Positions 1 to 9,146 of a stretch of 64,000 bases of DNA are shown here, in pieces (positions within the stretch are counted from its first letter, which is position 1; each line of letters starts with the position of its first letter). Both the position numbers and the translations under genes were made by a program. This DNA is from Agreia sp. PsM10 (GTDB taxonomy: Bacteria > Actinomycetota > Actinomycetes > Actinomycetales > Microbacteriaceae): positions 1 through 64,000 of the forward strand of contig NZ_JARUXC010000016.1 of the NCBI RefSeq assembly GCF_030433855.1. The letters are read 5' to 3'. The notes under the pieces were generated by a model that saw only the letters and a program-made list of their open reading frames with translations, searched no databases and was not told where the DNA came from.

Positions 1-128
1 ACCCAGGCCCTCGCGGCCTAGACTTTCAATTGGCCAGTCCAGCAATCCGGGACCAGTCCATGATCGGCGGGGCCCTTCTGTGTCAGCTGACGAACGGGTC
101 AGATGCCGAACCTCGTCGATCGGACGGA

Positions 129-548
129 TCAGCTCACGCGCTGGCGGGTTCGACGGTGGGGTGCCGCGATCAGCACAGTGCCGGTGACGGTCAGGCCCAG
201 AGCCAGCAGGGCGCCGGGCCACAGCGACGACCAGTCACCGCCCGTGTCGGGGAGTTCGCCCGAGGCACCGCCGTGATGGGGCGCTGGGGTGGGTGTCGGC
301 GGCGGAGTCGGAGTCGCGGTCGGAGTCGCCGTGGGGGAGTCCGTCGGAGGAATCCCCGAGCGATCAGGGATGCGCACCCCGATTTCTTCGGATTGCGAGG
401 ATGCCGGGTCGTCGTCGCTCAGCGCGAATGCCGTCCCGGCGGGCGCGAGCAGCGCGGCCGCCAGCGCGAGGGCGCCGATTCCGCGCAGTGGGGCCGCGGC
501 GCCTCGACGGAGTCGTCTCCTCAGCGGAGCGGCTGACAGGGAGTTCAC
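129..548 (-). CDS. Small LPDTG-anchored surface protein
   Basis: A 139-residue secreted protein predicted to be linked to peptidoglycan by a sortase. A basic, then hydrophobic signal peptide covers residues 1-42 and ends near AFA. A Thr/Pro-rich spacer (about 69-90) is followed by LPDTG at 99-103, a hydrophobic stretch (110-128) and a basic tail (HRRTRQR), which is the complete cell-wall sorting signal. The GTG start at 548 overlaps the stop of the upstream HupE-like gene as GTGA, so the two are probably translationally coupled. There is no catalytic domain, and the mature part is only about 55 residues plus the spacer. Its function is unknown; co-expression suggests it assists the HupE-like protein at the cell surface. 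Confidence 0.75.
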   Translation of the reverse strand: MNSLSAAPLRRRLRRGAAAPLRGIGALALAAALLAPAGTAFALSDDDPASSQSEEIGVRIPDRSGIPPTDSPTATPTATPTPPPTPTPAPHHGGASGELPDTGGDWSSLWPGALLALGLTVTGTVLIAAPHRRTRQRVS

Positions 549-1888
549 GGCTGAAGCACCTCCGTGCGCGACTTCTCCGCGCTTGCGTTCTCGGGGCGCC
601 GAGTGCGCGCGAAGTACCAGAGCCCCACCACGATCACGACGAGTGCGAGGTAGAAGGCGATCGGGAAGCGGGCGATCTGGTCGAACACGGGCTGCAATGC
701 CGAGTTCTGATCCGTGCTGATGCCGACGATCCACGCGGCGGCGGCGATGATCGCGATCCCCGCAATGACGGTGCGGAATCCGCCGAAGACGCGTGCGTGG
801 GACAGGAGGATGAGCAGCGGAAGAACGAGCACCGCGGCGATGAGCTGCGCCAGCTCCACGCCCACGTTGAATCCGAGGATCGCCAGGATCTTCTCGCCGA
901 AACCGAGGTTGAGGTCGAGGATCGTCGTGGCGAACGCGGTGCCGTGCACCAGCCCGAACAGCCCGGCGATGAGCAGCTCTCCCCGCGGAACGATCGGGCG
1001 GATGGCGTGGATCGCGGCGACGATGATCGACACGGCCACCAGGATCTCGACGGGCTTCGTGGGAAAGGAGATGAGGCCCAGTGACACGAGTGCGAGCGTC
1101 ACGAGATGACCGACCGTGAAGCAGCTGATGATGAGGGCCGCGCGACCGATGGTCTTCTTCAGCGGTATCGGCTGGTTCCAGCGGTATCCCCGTTTCGCAC
1201 GAGAAGCGAGTGAGGGCGCGACGACGAGGAGCGTCGACAGGAAGAGCAGGTGGTCGGTGCCCTCCGCGATGTGGAGCATGCCGAGCCAGATGACGGAGAA
1301 GAAGCCGTTCGCCGGCGCGGGGGAGCTGCGGTCGAGCGTCACCTCGGTGACCCCGCCCCCGAGTACGGCGACAACCTCGGGGTCGCCCTCGGCGATCTGC
1401 CCGTTGTTCCAGTCGCTCACCAGGGCCACGTAGACCTGATGTGCCGGAACCACGTCGAGGATGAAGGAGTAGTCGAGAGTGATCGCACCCTCGATGCTGC
1501 GCCCAGGGTCCGCGAACCGTACCGTGGTGGCGATCGCATTCTCCCCGTTGACGGGCACGAGTTCGGGGCTCGCGACCACGGTCGGAGTGAGGGTGGAGAC
1601 GCCGTCCGCCACGCTGACGCGATGGAGGATGAACGTCATGAGGTTGTCCGCCACCGCGTCGAGCGCGGCCTGGTCTGTGACCTCGTACCCCGTCGCCGCC
1701 GTGAACCCGGCCTCCTGAATCTGCATCGTGATTTCGACCGCATCCGACTGGATCGTGACGAGAAGACCCGTGGTGCCGGCCGGATGCGCGGACGCGCTCC
1801 AGGCGGGAAGGAACACGAGCGCCATCGCGACCGCGACCAGCGGCGCGATCATCCAGCGTCGCATGCGTCTCACGGGAGTCAAGGTCAC
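545..1888 (-). CDS. HupE/UreJ-like membrane protein with secreted N-terminal domain
   Basis: A 447-residue protein with a signal peptide (about 1-35, ending SASA), an extracytoplasmic domain of about 160 residues and a polytopic C-terminal half. The membrane half opens with the HupE/UreJ_2 signature around residues 202-217: GMLHIAEG, then Asp212 and His213 in TDHLLFL. About seven hydrophobic segments follow. HupE/UreJ proteins are linked to nickel or cobalt handling for hydrogenase and urease, but neither enzyme is encoded nearby, so the substrate is not established. The GTG at 1888 gives the longest product; ATG at 1864 (residue 9) is an alternative and also leaves a good signal peptide. The 3' end overlaps the LPDTG gene by four bases. 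Confidence 0.75.
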   Translation of the reverse strand: MTLTPVRRMRRWMIAPLVAVAMALVFLPAWSASAHPAGTTGLLVTIQSDAVEITMQIQEAGFTAATGYEVTDQAALDAVADNLMTFILHRVSVADGVSTLTPTVVASPELVPVNGENAIATTVRFADPGRSIEGAITLDYSFILDVVPAHQVYVALVSDWNNGQIAEGDPEVVAVLGGGVTEVTLDRSSPAPANGFFSVIWLGMLHIAEGTDHLLFLSTLLVVAPSLASRAKRGYRWNQPIPLKKTIGRAALIISCFTVGHLVTLALVSLGLISFPTKPVEILVAVSIIVAAIHAIRPIVPRGELLIAGLFGLVHGTAFATTILDLNLGFGEKILAILGFNVGVELAQLIAAVLVLPLLILLSHARVFGGFRTVIAGIAIIAAAAWIVGISTDQNSALQPVFDQIARFPIAFYLALVVIVVGLWYFARTRRPENASAEKSRTEVLQP

Positions 1889-2073
1889 AGAGGCACGGTA
1901 GTTGCTTCGAATTGCCGGTCGGTTCTTTCCGGCGAACGGAAGGAGAACGGTGGGCGACGCGTTGTGCGGCGCGGTGCGAAGTGGGTTAGGAGTGGACCTA
2001 CGCGCCGACGTCGCAGCGGATCTTCCGTCGTCTGTAGGAACCTGCTCGATGAAGCGGTGACTAGCCTCGGGGC

Positions 2074-3201
2074 ATGAACGGAAAGCTGCGCATCGCCGTC
2101 GTCGGGGGCTCCATCGGAGGGCTCTTCGCCGCGGTGCTCCTCTCGCAGGCGGGTCATCACGTCACCGTGCACGAGCGATCCGCGCATGGTCTGGCGAAGC
2201 GGGGCGCCGGTCTCGTCGCGCAGCAGGAGCTGTTCGACATCCTGCGCATCGCCGGGCGCCGGGACGCGGCCGATGTCGGTGTCGTCGCTCGCGAACGGAT
2301 CACTCTCGACCGATCGGGCCGCGTCGTCTACCGAGACCCTTCGCCCCAGACTCAGCTCTCGTGGGACTACATCTACGAGGCCTTCCGCGGTCTCCTGCCG
2401 TCGGATTCCTACCTCCTCTCGAGCGCGGTGCACAGCGTGTCGTCCAGCGATGAGCAGGCCAGTGTTCGCTTCGAGGACGGTCGTGAGGAGACGTTCGATC
2501 TCGTGATCGGTGCAGACGGGCTGAACTCCGTCACCCGAGGGTTCGTCGATCCCGGCCACTCCGAGAACTCCTACGCCGGATACGTGACCTGGCGCGGTCT
2601 CATTCCGGAGTCGTCGCTGCCTGCCTCCTCAGCGGAGACGCTGCTCGACCGCTTCGCCTTCTTCAATGGGCCCGAGGCGCACATGCTGGGGTACCTGGTG
2701 CCGGGTCCGAGCGGAGAGACGGCGGCGGGCGAGCGCCGTTACAACTGGGTCTGGTATCGCGCGCTGACATCCGCGCAGCTGCGCACTCTCATGGTCGATT
2801 CCGCCCGCCCTTCCTCCAGCACCTCCCTGGCACCCGGACAGCTGCCTGAGCGTCTCCGTGACGAACTGGTGAGGTCGGCGCTCGACGAGCTTCCCCACCA
2901 GTTCGCCGATGCGGTCGTCGCCGAACCTCGTCCGTTCCTGCAGGCCATCTACGACTACGTGCCGTTACGGATGGCACGGGGCCGGGTGCTTCTGCTCGGC
3001 GACGCCGCGGTGATGGTGCGGCCGCATACGGCCATGGGAGCCGCGAAGGCCGCGGGGGATGCGATGACGATCGCTGCGCTCCTCGCCGAACTCGATGTGT
3101 CGGATGCGCTGGACCGGTACAACGACGAGCGACTCGCGGTCGGTCGCGCTGTGTCCGACTATGGACGGCGACTGGCGGCCTCGCTGCCGTTCGCACGCTG
3201 A
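2074..3201 (+). CDS. FAD-dependent monooxygenase
   Basis: A 375-residue flavoprotein monooxygenase of the PHBH class. The N-terminal Rossmann dinucleotide fold shows GGSIGG at residues 11-16. The second FAD-binding motif, [16 protein letters not shown], lies near residue 305 and is followed by the helix GAAKAAGDA. The overall pattern resembles 2,6-dihydroxypyridine 3-hydroxylase-type enzymes, which hydroxylate aromatic rings using NAD(P)H and O2. The substrate cannot be assigned because no catabolic neighbours are present. It starts with ATG and lies divergent from the HupE-like gene. Confidence 0.85.
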   Translation: MNGKLRIAVVGGSIGGLFAAVLLSQAGHHVTVHERSAHGLAKRGAGLVAQQELFDILRIAGRRDAADVGVVARERITLDRSGRVVYRDPSPQTQLSWDYIYEAFRGLLPSDSYLLSSAVHSVSSSDEQASVRFEDGREETFDLVIGADGLNSVTRGFVDPGHSENSYAGYVTWRGLIPESSLPASSAETLLDRFAFFNGPEAHMLGYLVPGPSGETAAGERRYNWVWYRALTSAQLRTLMVDSARPSSSTSLAPGQLPERLRDELVRSALDELPHQFADAVVAEPRPFLQAIYDYVPLRMARGRVLLLGDAAVMVRPHTAMGAAKAAGDAMTIAALLAELDVSDALDRYNDERLAVGRAVSDYGRRLAASLPFAR

Positions 3202-3251
3202 CGGCCCTTCCTTCATTCAGGCCGTGGTTCCCCGCGCGTCACCTGCCGTTC

Positions 3252-5720
3252 ATGTGGCGGCGGCAGTGTTGCGGGGTGCTGAAACCCCTGTCGCGTCCCC
3301 TCTCCCTCACCGTTGGATCCGCCGTGCTGCTCGCGGGCCTCTTCGCCGTTCCTGCCGCGGCGACCGCCGACGTCGGCTCGCAGGAGACGAGCGTCGCCGC
3401 CGCAGCCGCCAGCGACCTCCGCATCAACGAGATCGAGACAGACAGCTCGCCCGACTGGGTCGAGGTCATCAACACGAGCGCGCAGCCGCTCGACGCGTCC
3501 GGCGTTGTTCTGACCGGCCGTGCGAACGCCGTGACCATCACGCTGCCCAGCGGAACCACCATCCAGCCCGGAGCGGTCTACGTTGCCGAGAGCTCGACCT
3601 TCAAGCTCAAGAAGGGCGACAAGGTCAGCCTGCTCGCGTCTGACGGCACGACGCTGCTGGACTCCTACGAGTGGGGCGACTTCCACCTCGACACCTACGG
3701 ACGCGTTCCGAACGGCACCGGCGACTTCGTGCAGCAGGCCGCGCCGTCGAAGGGCGAGCTCAACCCCGTCGCGACCGACCCGGGCGAGGGCGGCGACGAC
3801 ACGGGGTGGGAGTCCATCAGGCTCAACGAGGTGACGTCGGCCAACGACGACCCCACCCACGACGCCTACGAGCTCGTGAACACGGGTGACGCCGACGTCG
3901 ATGTCTCGTCCTTCCTGCAGTCCGACAGCACCAGCCTTCCGGCCGCGATCGAGGCGCCCAACGGCACCGTCGTTCCCGCGCACGGCTACCTCGTGCTGCT
4001 CTCGAACCAGGGATTGAGCTCGGGCGGCGACTCGGTGAAGGTCTACCGGGCTGACGGTTCGACCATCGTCGACACGGTCGGATGGGGCAATGCCGACGCG
4101 CAGCCCGGATCGTGGTCGCGCTGTGCCGACGCGACGGGCGCCTGGGCGCACACCGCCGCATCCAGCTTCGGAGCCTCGAACGCCACCGCGTGCGCCGGCG
4201 ACATCATCCCGCCGAGCACCCCGGGTGGCGGCGAGGTCTCCTGCCAGACCGAGGCGCCCTCGGGCAGCGGCCCCGCGATCGCCGGGGGCATCGCCTGGCC
4301 CGGCAGCCAGAACCCTGTCGTCTCCGACAACGAGTGCCAGTTCGTCACCCCCGTCTCGGGCCAGGATGTCTCAGGCCTCGACATCGACCCGAGCGCGCCC
4401 GACGTGATGTGGGCCGTCAAGAACAAGAGCCACGTCTACCGTCTGATCAAGAGCGGAGCGCTCTGGGTGCCCGACACCACGAACGGGTGGTCGACAGGCA
4501 AGGACCTCGTCTTCCCGAACGGCGGCGGCCAGCCCGACTCCGAAGGCATCACGGTCGGCCCCGACGGCCTGCTCTATGTCACGACCGAGCGCGACAACGC
4601 GGCGAGCGGTGTGCCGCTCGAGAGCGTTCTGCGCTTCGACCCGACCGAGTCGGGAGCGGTTCTGCACCCGACCCAGCAGTGGGTGCTTACCGCCGACCTG
4701 GCCGACGTCATCGACCCGGTCAAGGCCGACTCCAACCTCGGCTTCGAGGGCATCACCTGGGTGCCCGACTCCTACCTCACCGCGAACGGCTTCGTCGACC
4801 AGAGCACGACGAAGGCGTACGACCCGCAGGACTACGCGGGCCACGGCACGGGCCTGTTCTTCGGCGCGCTCGAGAAGAACGGCCACCTCTACGCCTACGC
4901 CCTCAAGAACGACGGCACCTTCCAGCGCGTCGCCTCGATCGACACGGGTCTGCCGATGATCCAGGAGACGCAGTGGGATGCAGACTCGCAGCGCATCTGG
5001 GCGGTGGCCGACAACTCGTCCGCCGGATCCACGACGCTGCTCAAGATCGACGCGAACGGTGCGTTCGTCGTCGACCGCATCTACAACCGCCCGACGGGCC
5101 TGCCCGACTACAACAACGAGGGCTTCGCCATCGCGCCGAGCTCGACCTGTGTCGACGGCGTCAAGGAGGTCATCCGGGCCGATGACGGCAACAACGGCGG
5201 ACACTCCCTGTGGTCGGGCACGATCTCGTGCGACCTCGCACTCGGCCCGCAGGGTCCGAACCCGCCCGCCGAGTCGACCCCGACCGTCACTGCGACGCCG
5301 TCGACGGTTCGGGCCGGCGGCACGACGACGATCGTCGCGTCGGGTCTCGAACCGGATGCGGAGTACACGATCGTGCTGCGCTCCGAGCCGGTGACACTCG
5401 GCCGCGTGGTCGCCGACGCCGATGGCGCGCTGACGCTGCGCGACGCGCGCATCCCGGCCGACACGACCGCCGGAGCCCACACGATCACGCTCGCCGCGAC
5501 ATCCGACCCGTCTGTCGTGGTGGCCAGCACCCCGATCACGGTGACGGCCGCGACGACGGCGCCGTCGGGAACCACGCCGGCGAACGGCGTCGCCAAGCCG
5601 AGCAGTCTCGCATCGACCGGCGTCCAGCCGCTGCCCGTGATCGCTGCGGGCGCCCTGTTCCTGATGCTCGGCGCTGGGCTCGTCATCGGTCGACGCCGGG
5701 CGCGCAGCACAGAGGTCTGA
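3252..5720 (+). CDS. Secreted lamin-tail-domain protein with phytase-like domain and LAXTG anchor
   Basis: An 822-residue exported, probably wall-anchored protein. A signal peptide (about 10-40) is followed by two lamin-tail domains (about 55-165 and 190-300), seen as RINEIETDSSPDWVEVINT and RLNEVTSANDDPTHDAYELVNT. A beta-propeller-like domain similar to the esterase-like activity of phytase family follows (about 345-655, with SEGITVGPDGLLYVTTE and NLGFEGITW). An Ig-like stretch (about 680-775) precedes LASTG (786-790), a hydrophobic segment and RRRARSTEV. Lamin-tail domains occur in bacterial surface and phosphatase or nuclease proteins, so a role in phosphate scavenging is possible but unproven. 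The start could also be GTG at 3276, which shortens the N-terminus by eight residues. Confidence 0.8.
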   Translation: MWRRQCCGVLKPLSRPLSLTVGSAVLLAGLFAVPAAATADVGSQETSVAAAAASDLRINEIETDSSPDWVEVINTSAQPLDASGVVLTGRANAVTITLPSGTTIQPGAVYVAESSTFKLKKGDKVSLLASDGTTLLDSYEWGDFHLDTYGRVPNGTGDFVQQAAPSKGELNPVATDPGEGGDDTGWESIRLNEVTSANDDPTHDAYELVNTGDADVDVSSFLQSDSTSLPAAIEAPNGTVVPAHGYLVLLSNQGLSSGGDSVKVYRADGSTIVDTVGWGNADAQPGSWSRCADATGAWAHTAASSFGASNATACAGDIIPPSTPGGGEVSCQTEAPSGSGPAIAGGIAWPGSQNPVVSDNECQFVTPVSGQDVSGLDIDPSAPDVMWAVKNKSHVYRLIKSGALWVPDTTNGWSTGKDLVFPNGGGQPDSEGITVGPDGLLYVTTERDNAASGVPLESVLRFDPTESGAVLHPTQQWVLTADLADVIDPVKADSNLGFEGITWVPDSYLTANGFVDQSTTKAYDPQDYAGHGTGLFFGALEKNGHLYAYALKNDGTFQRVASIDTGLPMIQETQWDADSQRIWAVADNSSAGSTTLLKIDANGAFVVDRIYNRPTGLPDYNNEGFAIAPSSTCVDGVKEVIRADDGNNGGHSLWSGTISCDLALGPQGPNPPAESTPTVTATPSTVRAGGTTTIVASGLEPDAEYTIVLRSEPVTLGRVVADADGALTLRDARIPADTTAGAHTITLAATSDPSVVVASTPITVTAATTAPSGTTPANGVAKPSSLASTGVQPLPVIAAGALFLMLGAGLVIGRRRARSTEV

Positions 5721-5725
5721 CTCCC

Positions 5726-5770
5726 GATTCGCGGGGCCCGGGCTGCACCTAACCCAGGGCCTCGCGAATC
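5726..5770. terminator. Convergent hairpin terminator
   Basis: GATTCGCG (5726-5733) pairs perfectly with CGCGAATC (5763-5770), and GGCCC/GGG segments inside extend the stem against CCCAGGGCC with one bulge. It sits between the convergent lamin-tail gene and the 124-residue gene, overlapping the 3' end of the latter. It is likely a bidirectional terminator, although there is no clear T-tract. Confidence 0.55.
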
Positions 5771-6123
5771 TCGTCGCCGCTCGACACGACGACGACATTC
5801 GATTCGGGGGACATCTCGGGAGCGGCGTCTCTGGTTGCGTGATCGAGAACCATGATCGGGTTGCCATCGGAGGGCGCGAACATGAGGTTTCCAACGCGCA
5901 TCAGTTCGTAGACCAGGTTCCAGATCTGATCACCTGCCGGACGGTTCAGAGTCAGGAGCTCGAAGTCGCGCTCGAGACCGTAGATGTCGACCCCGCTGCC
6001 GTCGTCACCCCACTCGATGTGCACGTCGCCTGCCGTCATGTGGGGCGCGAGGAAGTCACGAACGGCCTGCTGGCCCTGGGGTGGACCAGGCTCGATCGAC
6101 ACGAGGAAATAGTCGGCACTCAT
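5749..6123 (-). CDS. Uncharacterised small protein (124 aa)
   Basis: A 124-residue cytoplasmic-looking protein starting at an ATG at 6123. It begins MSADYFLVSIEPGPPQGQQ and contains a central segment with GSGVDIYGLERDF. It has no signal peptide, membrane segment or motif I recognise. It is divergent from the next pair of small genes, 23 bp apart, so they may share a control region. The alpha/beta look and the predicted terminator beyond its stop support a real gene. The start at 6123 is chosen because an in-frame upstream extension would read over the divergent genes. Confidence 0.6.
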   Translation of the reverse strand: MSADYFLVSIEPGPPQGQQAVRDFLAPHMTAGDVHIEWGDDGSGVDIYGLERDFELLTLNRPAGDQIWNLVYELMRVGNLMFAPSDGNPIMVLDHATRDAAPEMSPESNVVVVSSGDEIREALG

Positions 6124-6146
6124 GGCGAAAAGCCTAGGCTGTAGCC

Positions 6147-6416
6147 ATGAATGAGGCAGCCCTCCACGCACCGCTCGTCGAGCAGGGCAGGCGACTCTTC
6201 GAGGTCCTCGCCCCGGAGGCGACCCTCGACACGGTCGTTCTCGATAACGAGGCCGGCATCTGCATGATGCACACGGTGAGGGGCGGCGGCAAGATCTACG
6301 TGGCCCCCGACCTGTCGGTGCTCTTCGTGGCCTCGGCGCTCGACTTCCAGCAGGGCCTTGAGGCGTTCCTGGCAGGAAGACGCACTCCCCTCGAGAAGTT
6401 CGAGCGCCGCTCGTGA
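6147..6416 (+). CDS. Uncharacterised small protein (89 aa)
   Basis: An 89-residue protein with an amphipathic start and a segment GGGKIYVAPDLSVLFVASAL that looks like beta strands. No signal peptide, metal motif or known domain is visible. Its stop overlaps the GTG start of the next gene (GTGA), so the two are translationally coupled. Function unknown. Confidence 0.6.
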   Translation: MNEAALHAPLVEQGRRLFEVLAPEATLDTVVLDNEAGICMMHTVRGGGKIYVAPDLSVLFVASALDFQQGLEAFLAGRRTPLEKFERRS

Positions 6417-6931
6417 CGATCGCGTTGATCGTCGACGCGGTCGAGCTGGAGGCTTTCGCGAGAGACATCGTTCACCAGCTCGTCGCCGCGGGCGAAGATG
6501 TCGTGCTCGTTCCCACCGATGACCTGCAGCAGCTCGCTCCAGGGTGGGATGCCGACGGTTTCGCCGAGATGGTCAGGAATCCGGCGGCGCCCGCGCACCT
6601 CGACGGCACGGAGTTGTCGCTGACGATCGGCCGCGTCGTCGTACTGGCCTCAGCAAACTGGCTCGCTTCTACCGGGGGCTCCGACGAGTCCGCGGAGGAC
6701 GCCGTCCGCGTCGTGCGCTCCGCCCTCGAGCGAGGCGTACCCATTCTGGTCGTGCCGGGATGGGAGTCCGGAGACGATGAGGCTTTCGCTCTCGCACGAT
6801 CAACCGCGGCGACCATGCCGTCGGTCGAGTGGCTCGATCCGGGCATAGGTGCGTATGGCCGCGAGCCCGCCGTGACTCCGTCTGGCGACATGTTCGATGC
6901 CGCCTGGGTCGAGAAGTGGTACTGGGCCTGA
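6413..6931 (+). CDS. Uncharacterised protein (172 aa)
   Basis: A 172-residue soluble protein beginning MTIALIVDAVELEAFARDI. It contains alternating hydrophobic strands (GRVVVLASANW, GVPILVVPGWESG), suggesting an alpha/beta fold. The GTG start overlaps the preceding stop by four bases. Its 3' end abuts the convergent DUF262 gene with no gap. I do not recognise a family. Confidence 0.6.
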   Translation: MTIALIVDAVELEAFARDIVHQLVAAGEDVVLVPTDDLQQLAPGWDADGFAEMVRNPAAPAHLDGTELSLTIGRVVVLASANWLASTGGSDESAEDAVRVVRSALERGVPILVVPGWESGDDEAFALARSTAATMPSVEWLDPGIGAYGREPAVTPSGDMFDAAWVEKWYWA

Positions 6932-8944
6932 CTACATCACCGCGCCGATGTAGGAGTACTTCACGAAGACCTCGGCAGCGATGCCGGCCTCGTCGAGCAC
7001 TCCCTGCACGGCGGTCAGCATGTAGCGCGAGTCCCAGCCCATGTAGAGGAAGTGCTCGTCGTCGAGCGTGTCCCAGTGGCCGTTCCACGACTGCACGTCG
7101 TAGATCGGTCCACCGCGTCGGGCACTGAACGCCACGACGTCGGCGCGCGAGTCGGCCCACAGCCGCTTGAAGATGCGGTTGAAGAGGTACTTGACGTCGT
7201 AGACCTCCCAGTGCTCGCCGCGGTACTCGACGTACTCGAACTCGCGCTGCCAGCCCTGCGGCCAGCCGCGTCGCTTCTGGGCGTCGAGGATGGGCGTGAG
7301 CCCGTCGTCGTCGATCATCACGACGGCCGGTCGCTTCCAGACCTCGAGGAACCTCTCCGTGAGGCGCACGGTGCGCTCCGCGATCGCGCGGGTTCCCCAG
7401 CTCGGCACATCGGCCAGCTCGCGGGTCAGCGCGATCGAGCTCTTCGCGTAGGAGCGGTCGCGCTTGTCGAGGAACGACTTGTCGGCGGCACGCTCGGCGA
7501 GGTGCTCCTCGAGCAGGGCCAGGTTGCCGACGGTCTGCGACAGAGCGCGGTGGCTGTTCTGCTCGTCGTCGGTGTAGTCGGCCCACTCGCGCTCGCCGTC
7601 GCCGCTCCACGAGTCGCCGGGGGAGACCGGGAAGATGTGCTCGACCTCGAGGTCGATGGATGCGGGCACGTCGCTGAGGCGCGCGAGAACGTAGGCCGAG
7701 TGCGGCAGCTCGGCGTACTTCAGGGCCACGCGCACACGCTCGTCGCTGGGGGTGATGCGGGAGATCGCGCGCACCAGCGCATCCGGCCCCTCGGCGCGCG
7801 CCCGGCTCAGCCGGGCGACGAGCCGGTCGTTGCTCACGCCCACGAGGGTGCGGCGCAGCAACAGCGACTGGATGTTCTCGAGCAGCTCGATGAGGCTCGT
7901 CACGTCGAGCGCGCCCCGCGAATAGTCGAGGTAGGCCCGCATCACGAGCGGGTACATGCCGCGCCCGAAGGTGTTGAGATAGCCGAGCTGGCGCGAGACC
8001 TCGGGGTCTGCCTCGAGGCTCGGATCGAGGAGGACCCGATATGCGGCCGAGAACGAACGCCATTCGGCGGCGTGCGCGCGCAGGGTGTCGATGTCGAGTC
8101 GGGGGAACTGCTGCTGGAACGCGTCGTACACGCCTCGCTGGCCGACGACAGTGACCTCGCGGCCGGTGGTCATGACCAGGTAGTGCCTCCAGAACGAGGC
8201 GATCTGCTCGCCCGTGTTCTGCTCGATGGGCAGCCAGAAGGACTCTTCGATCTCGCTCTGCTCGACGTGGGTGAGGCCCATGAGCACGTAGTTGTGGATG
8301 AGCTCGTGGTCGCGCAGGGGCTCGCCCGTGGAGTTCAGGCTCTCGAAGATCTGCTGCGCGTTCGCGTCGGCGCCCAGGGTGATGGCCACGTGCTCGAGCT
8401 TCTGCAGCCCGCGCCAGATGCGGGGCACCTCGTCGAGGCGCACCTGGCTGCGGAAGAAGGCGTAGTTGTCGTCGAACCTCGAGTCGCGCAGCTCGTCGCC
8501 GGGGCCGAGGTGGTCGAGCACGACGCTTTCGAAGACCTGGGCCCAGGCCCGGTGGGGGCGCAGCTTCGTGCGGGCCGGATCGGCCGCGCGCACGAGCACT
8601 CTCTGCAGTTCGCCGGCGAGCGACGGGTCGCTGTGGGCGACCGTGTGGTGCAGCGCGGCGATCAGCAGCATGAGGGTGGTGATGCGCTGCTGGCCGTCGA
8701 TGAGCACGAGCTCGGAGTCGTCGGCGTCGTCTGTGCTGCGGCTCGAGAGGATCGAGCCGATGAAGTGGGTGTGCCGATCCTCCGATTGCGAGACCGCTCG
8801 GATGTCTGCGAGCAGCTTCTCGCACGCGCCGATGTCCCAGCGGTACTGTCGCTGGTAGACGGGAACCACGATGGTCGTGTCGTCTGCCGAGAGCCACGCG
8901 ACCGTGTTGACCGCGGTCGCATCGATGTTCGTGGCAGTGACCAT
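6932..8944 (-). CDS. DUF262/DUF1524 GmrSD-like protein
   Basis: A 670-residue protein related to the GmrS/GmrD type IV restriction system, with both parts in one chain. The DUF262 N-terminus shows the nucleotide-binding signatures VPVYQRQYRW (28-36) and DGQQRITTL (83-91). The DUF1524 HNH-like nuclease region has EVEHIFPVSPGDSW, GNLALL and SFLDKRDRSYAKS. A further C-terminal domain of about 120 residues has no assignment. GmrSD enzymes cut modified phage DNA in an NTP-dependent way, so a defence role is likely. The gene stands alone between unrelated genes. ATG at 8944 is preferred, with GAGAGGCG upstream; a TTG 13 codons earlier is less likely. Confidence 0.85.
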   Translation of the reverse strand: MVTATNIDATAVNTVAWLSADDTTIVVPVYQRQYRWDIGACEKLLADIRAVSQSEDRHTHFIGSILSSRSTDDADDSELVLIDGQQRITTLMLLIAALHHTVAHSDPSLAGELQRVLVRAADPARTKLRPHRAWAQVFESVVLDHLGPGDELRDSRFDDNYAFFRSQVRLDEVPRIWRGLQKLEHVAITLGADANAQQIFESLNSTGEPLRDHELIHNYVLMGLTHVEQSEIEESFWLPIEQNTGEQIASFWRHYLVMTTGREVTVVGQRGVYDAFQQQFPRLDIDTLRAHAAEWRSFSAAYRVLLDPSLEADPEVSRQLGYLNTFGRGMYPLVMRAYLDYSRGALDVTSLIELLENIQSLLLRRTLVGVSNDRLVARLSRARAEGPDALVRAISRITPSDERVRVALKYAELPHSAYVLARLSDVPASIDLEVEHIFPVSPGDSWSGDGEREWADYTDDEQNSHRALSQTVGNLALLEEHLAERAADKSFLDKRDRSYAKSSIALTRELADVPSWGTRAIAERTVRLTERFLEVWKRPAVVMIDDDGLTPILDAQKRRGWPQGWQREFEYVEYRGEHWEVYDVKYLFNRIFKRLWADSRADVVAFSARRGGPIYDVQSWNGHWDTLDDEHFLYMGWDSRYMLTAVQGVLDEAGIAAEVFVKYSYIGAVM

Positions 8945-9080
8945 GTCTTCGTTTTCGCCTCTCGGTAATGCTGGGGTGCGCAACCGCCGAGTTTAGTCGA
9001 TGAAGGATGCGCGCCGACGGAGACTCCAGACAGGTTCGGGAGGAGGATGGGACTAAAGTCCGTATCGAAATCGTCCAATG

Positions 9081-9093
9081 TAGGCTTGCCTAA
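9081..9093. promoter_or_regulatory. Possible DtxR/IdeR-type iron box
   Basis: TAGGC-TT-GCCTA is an inverted repeat with five-base arms, about 54 bases upstream of the putative iron-dependent oxygenase. The stretch GGCTTGCCTAA resembles half of the actinobacterial iron-regulator consensus (TTAGGTTAGGCTAACCTAA). The left half matches poorly, about 12 of 19 positions overall, so this is a weak call. Confidence 0.3.
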
Positions 9094-9146
9094 GTTGGGC
9101 CTGTTAAAACGTGCTGGCCCCCAACGAAAGGACATGATTTTCAATC

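Noticed and set aside
7052-8968. Plus-strand frame of 638 codons opposite the DUF262 gene
   Set aside because: Val/Leu/Glu repeats without a domain; the minus strand has the DUF262/DUF1524 motifs.
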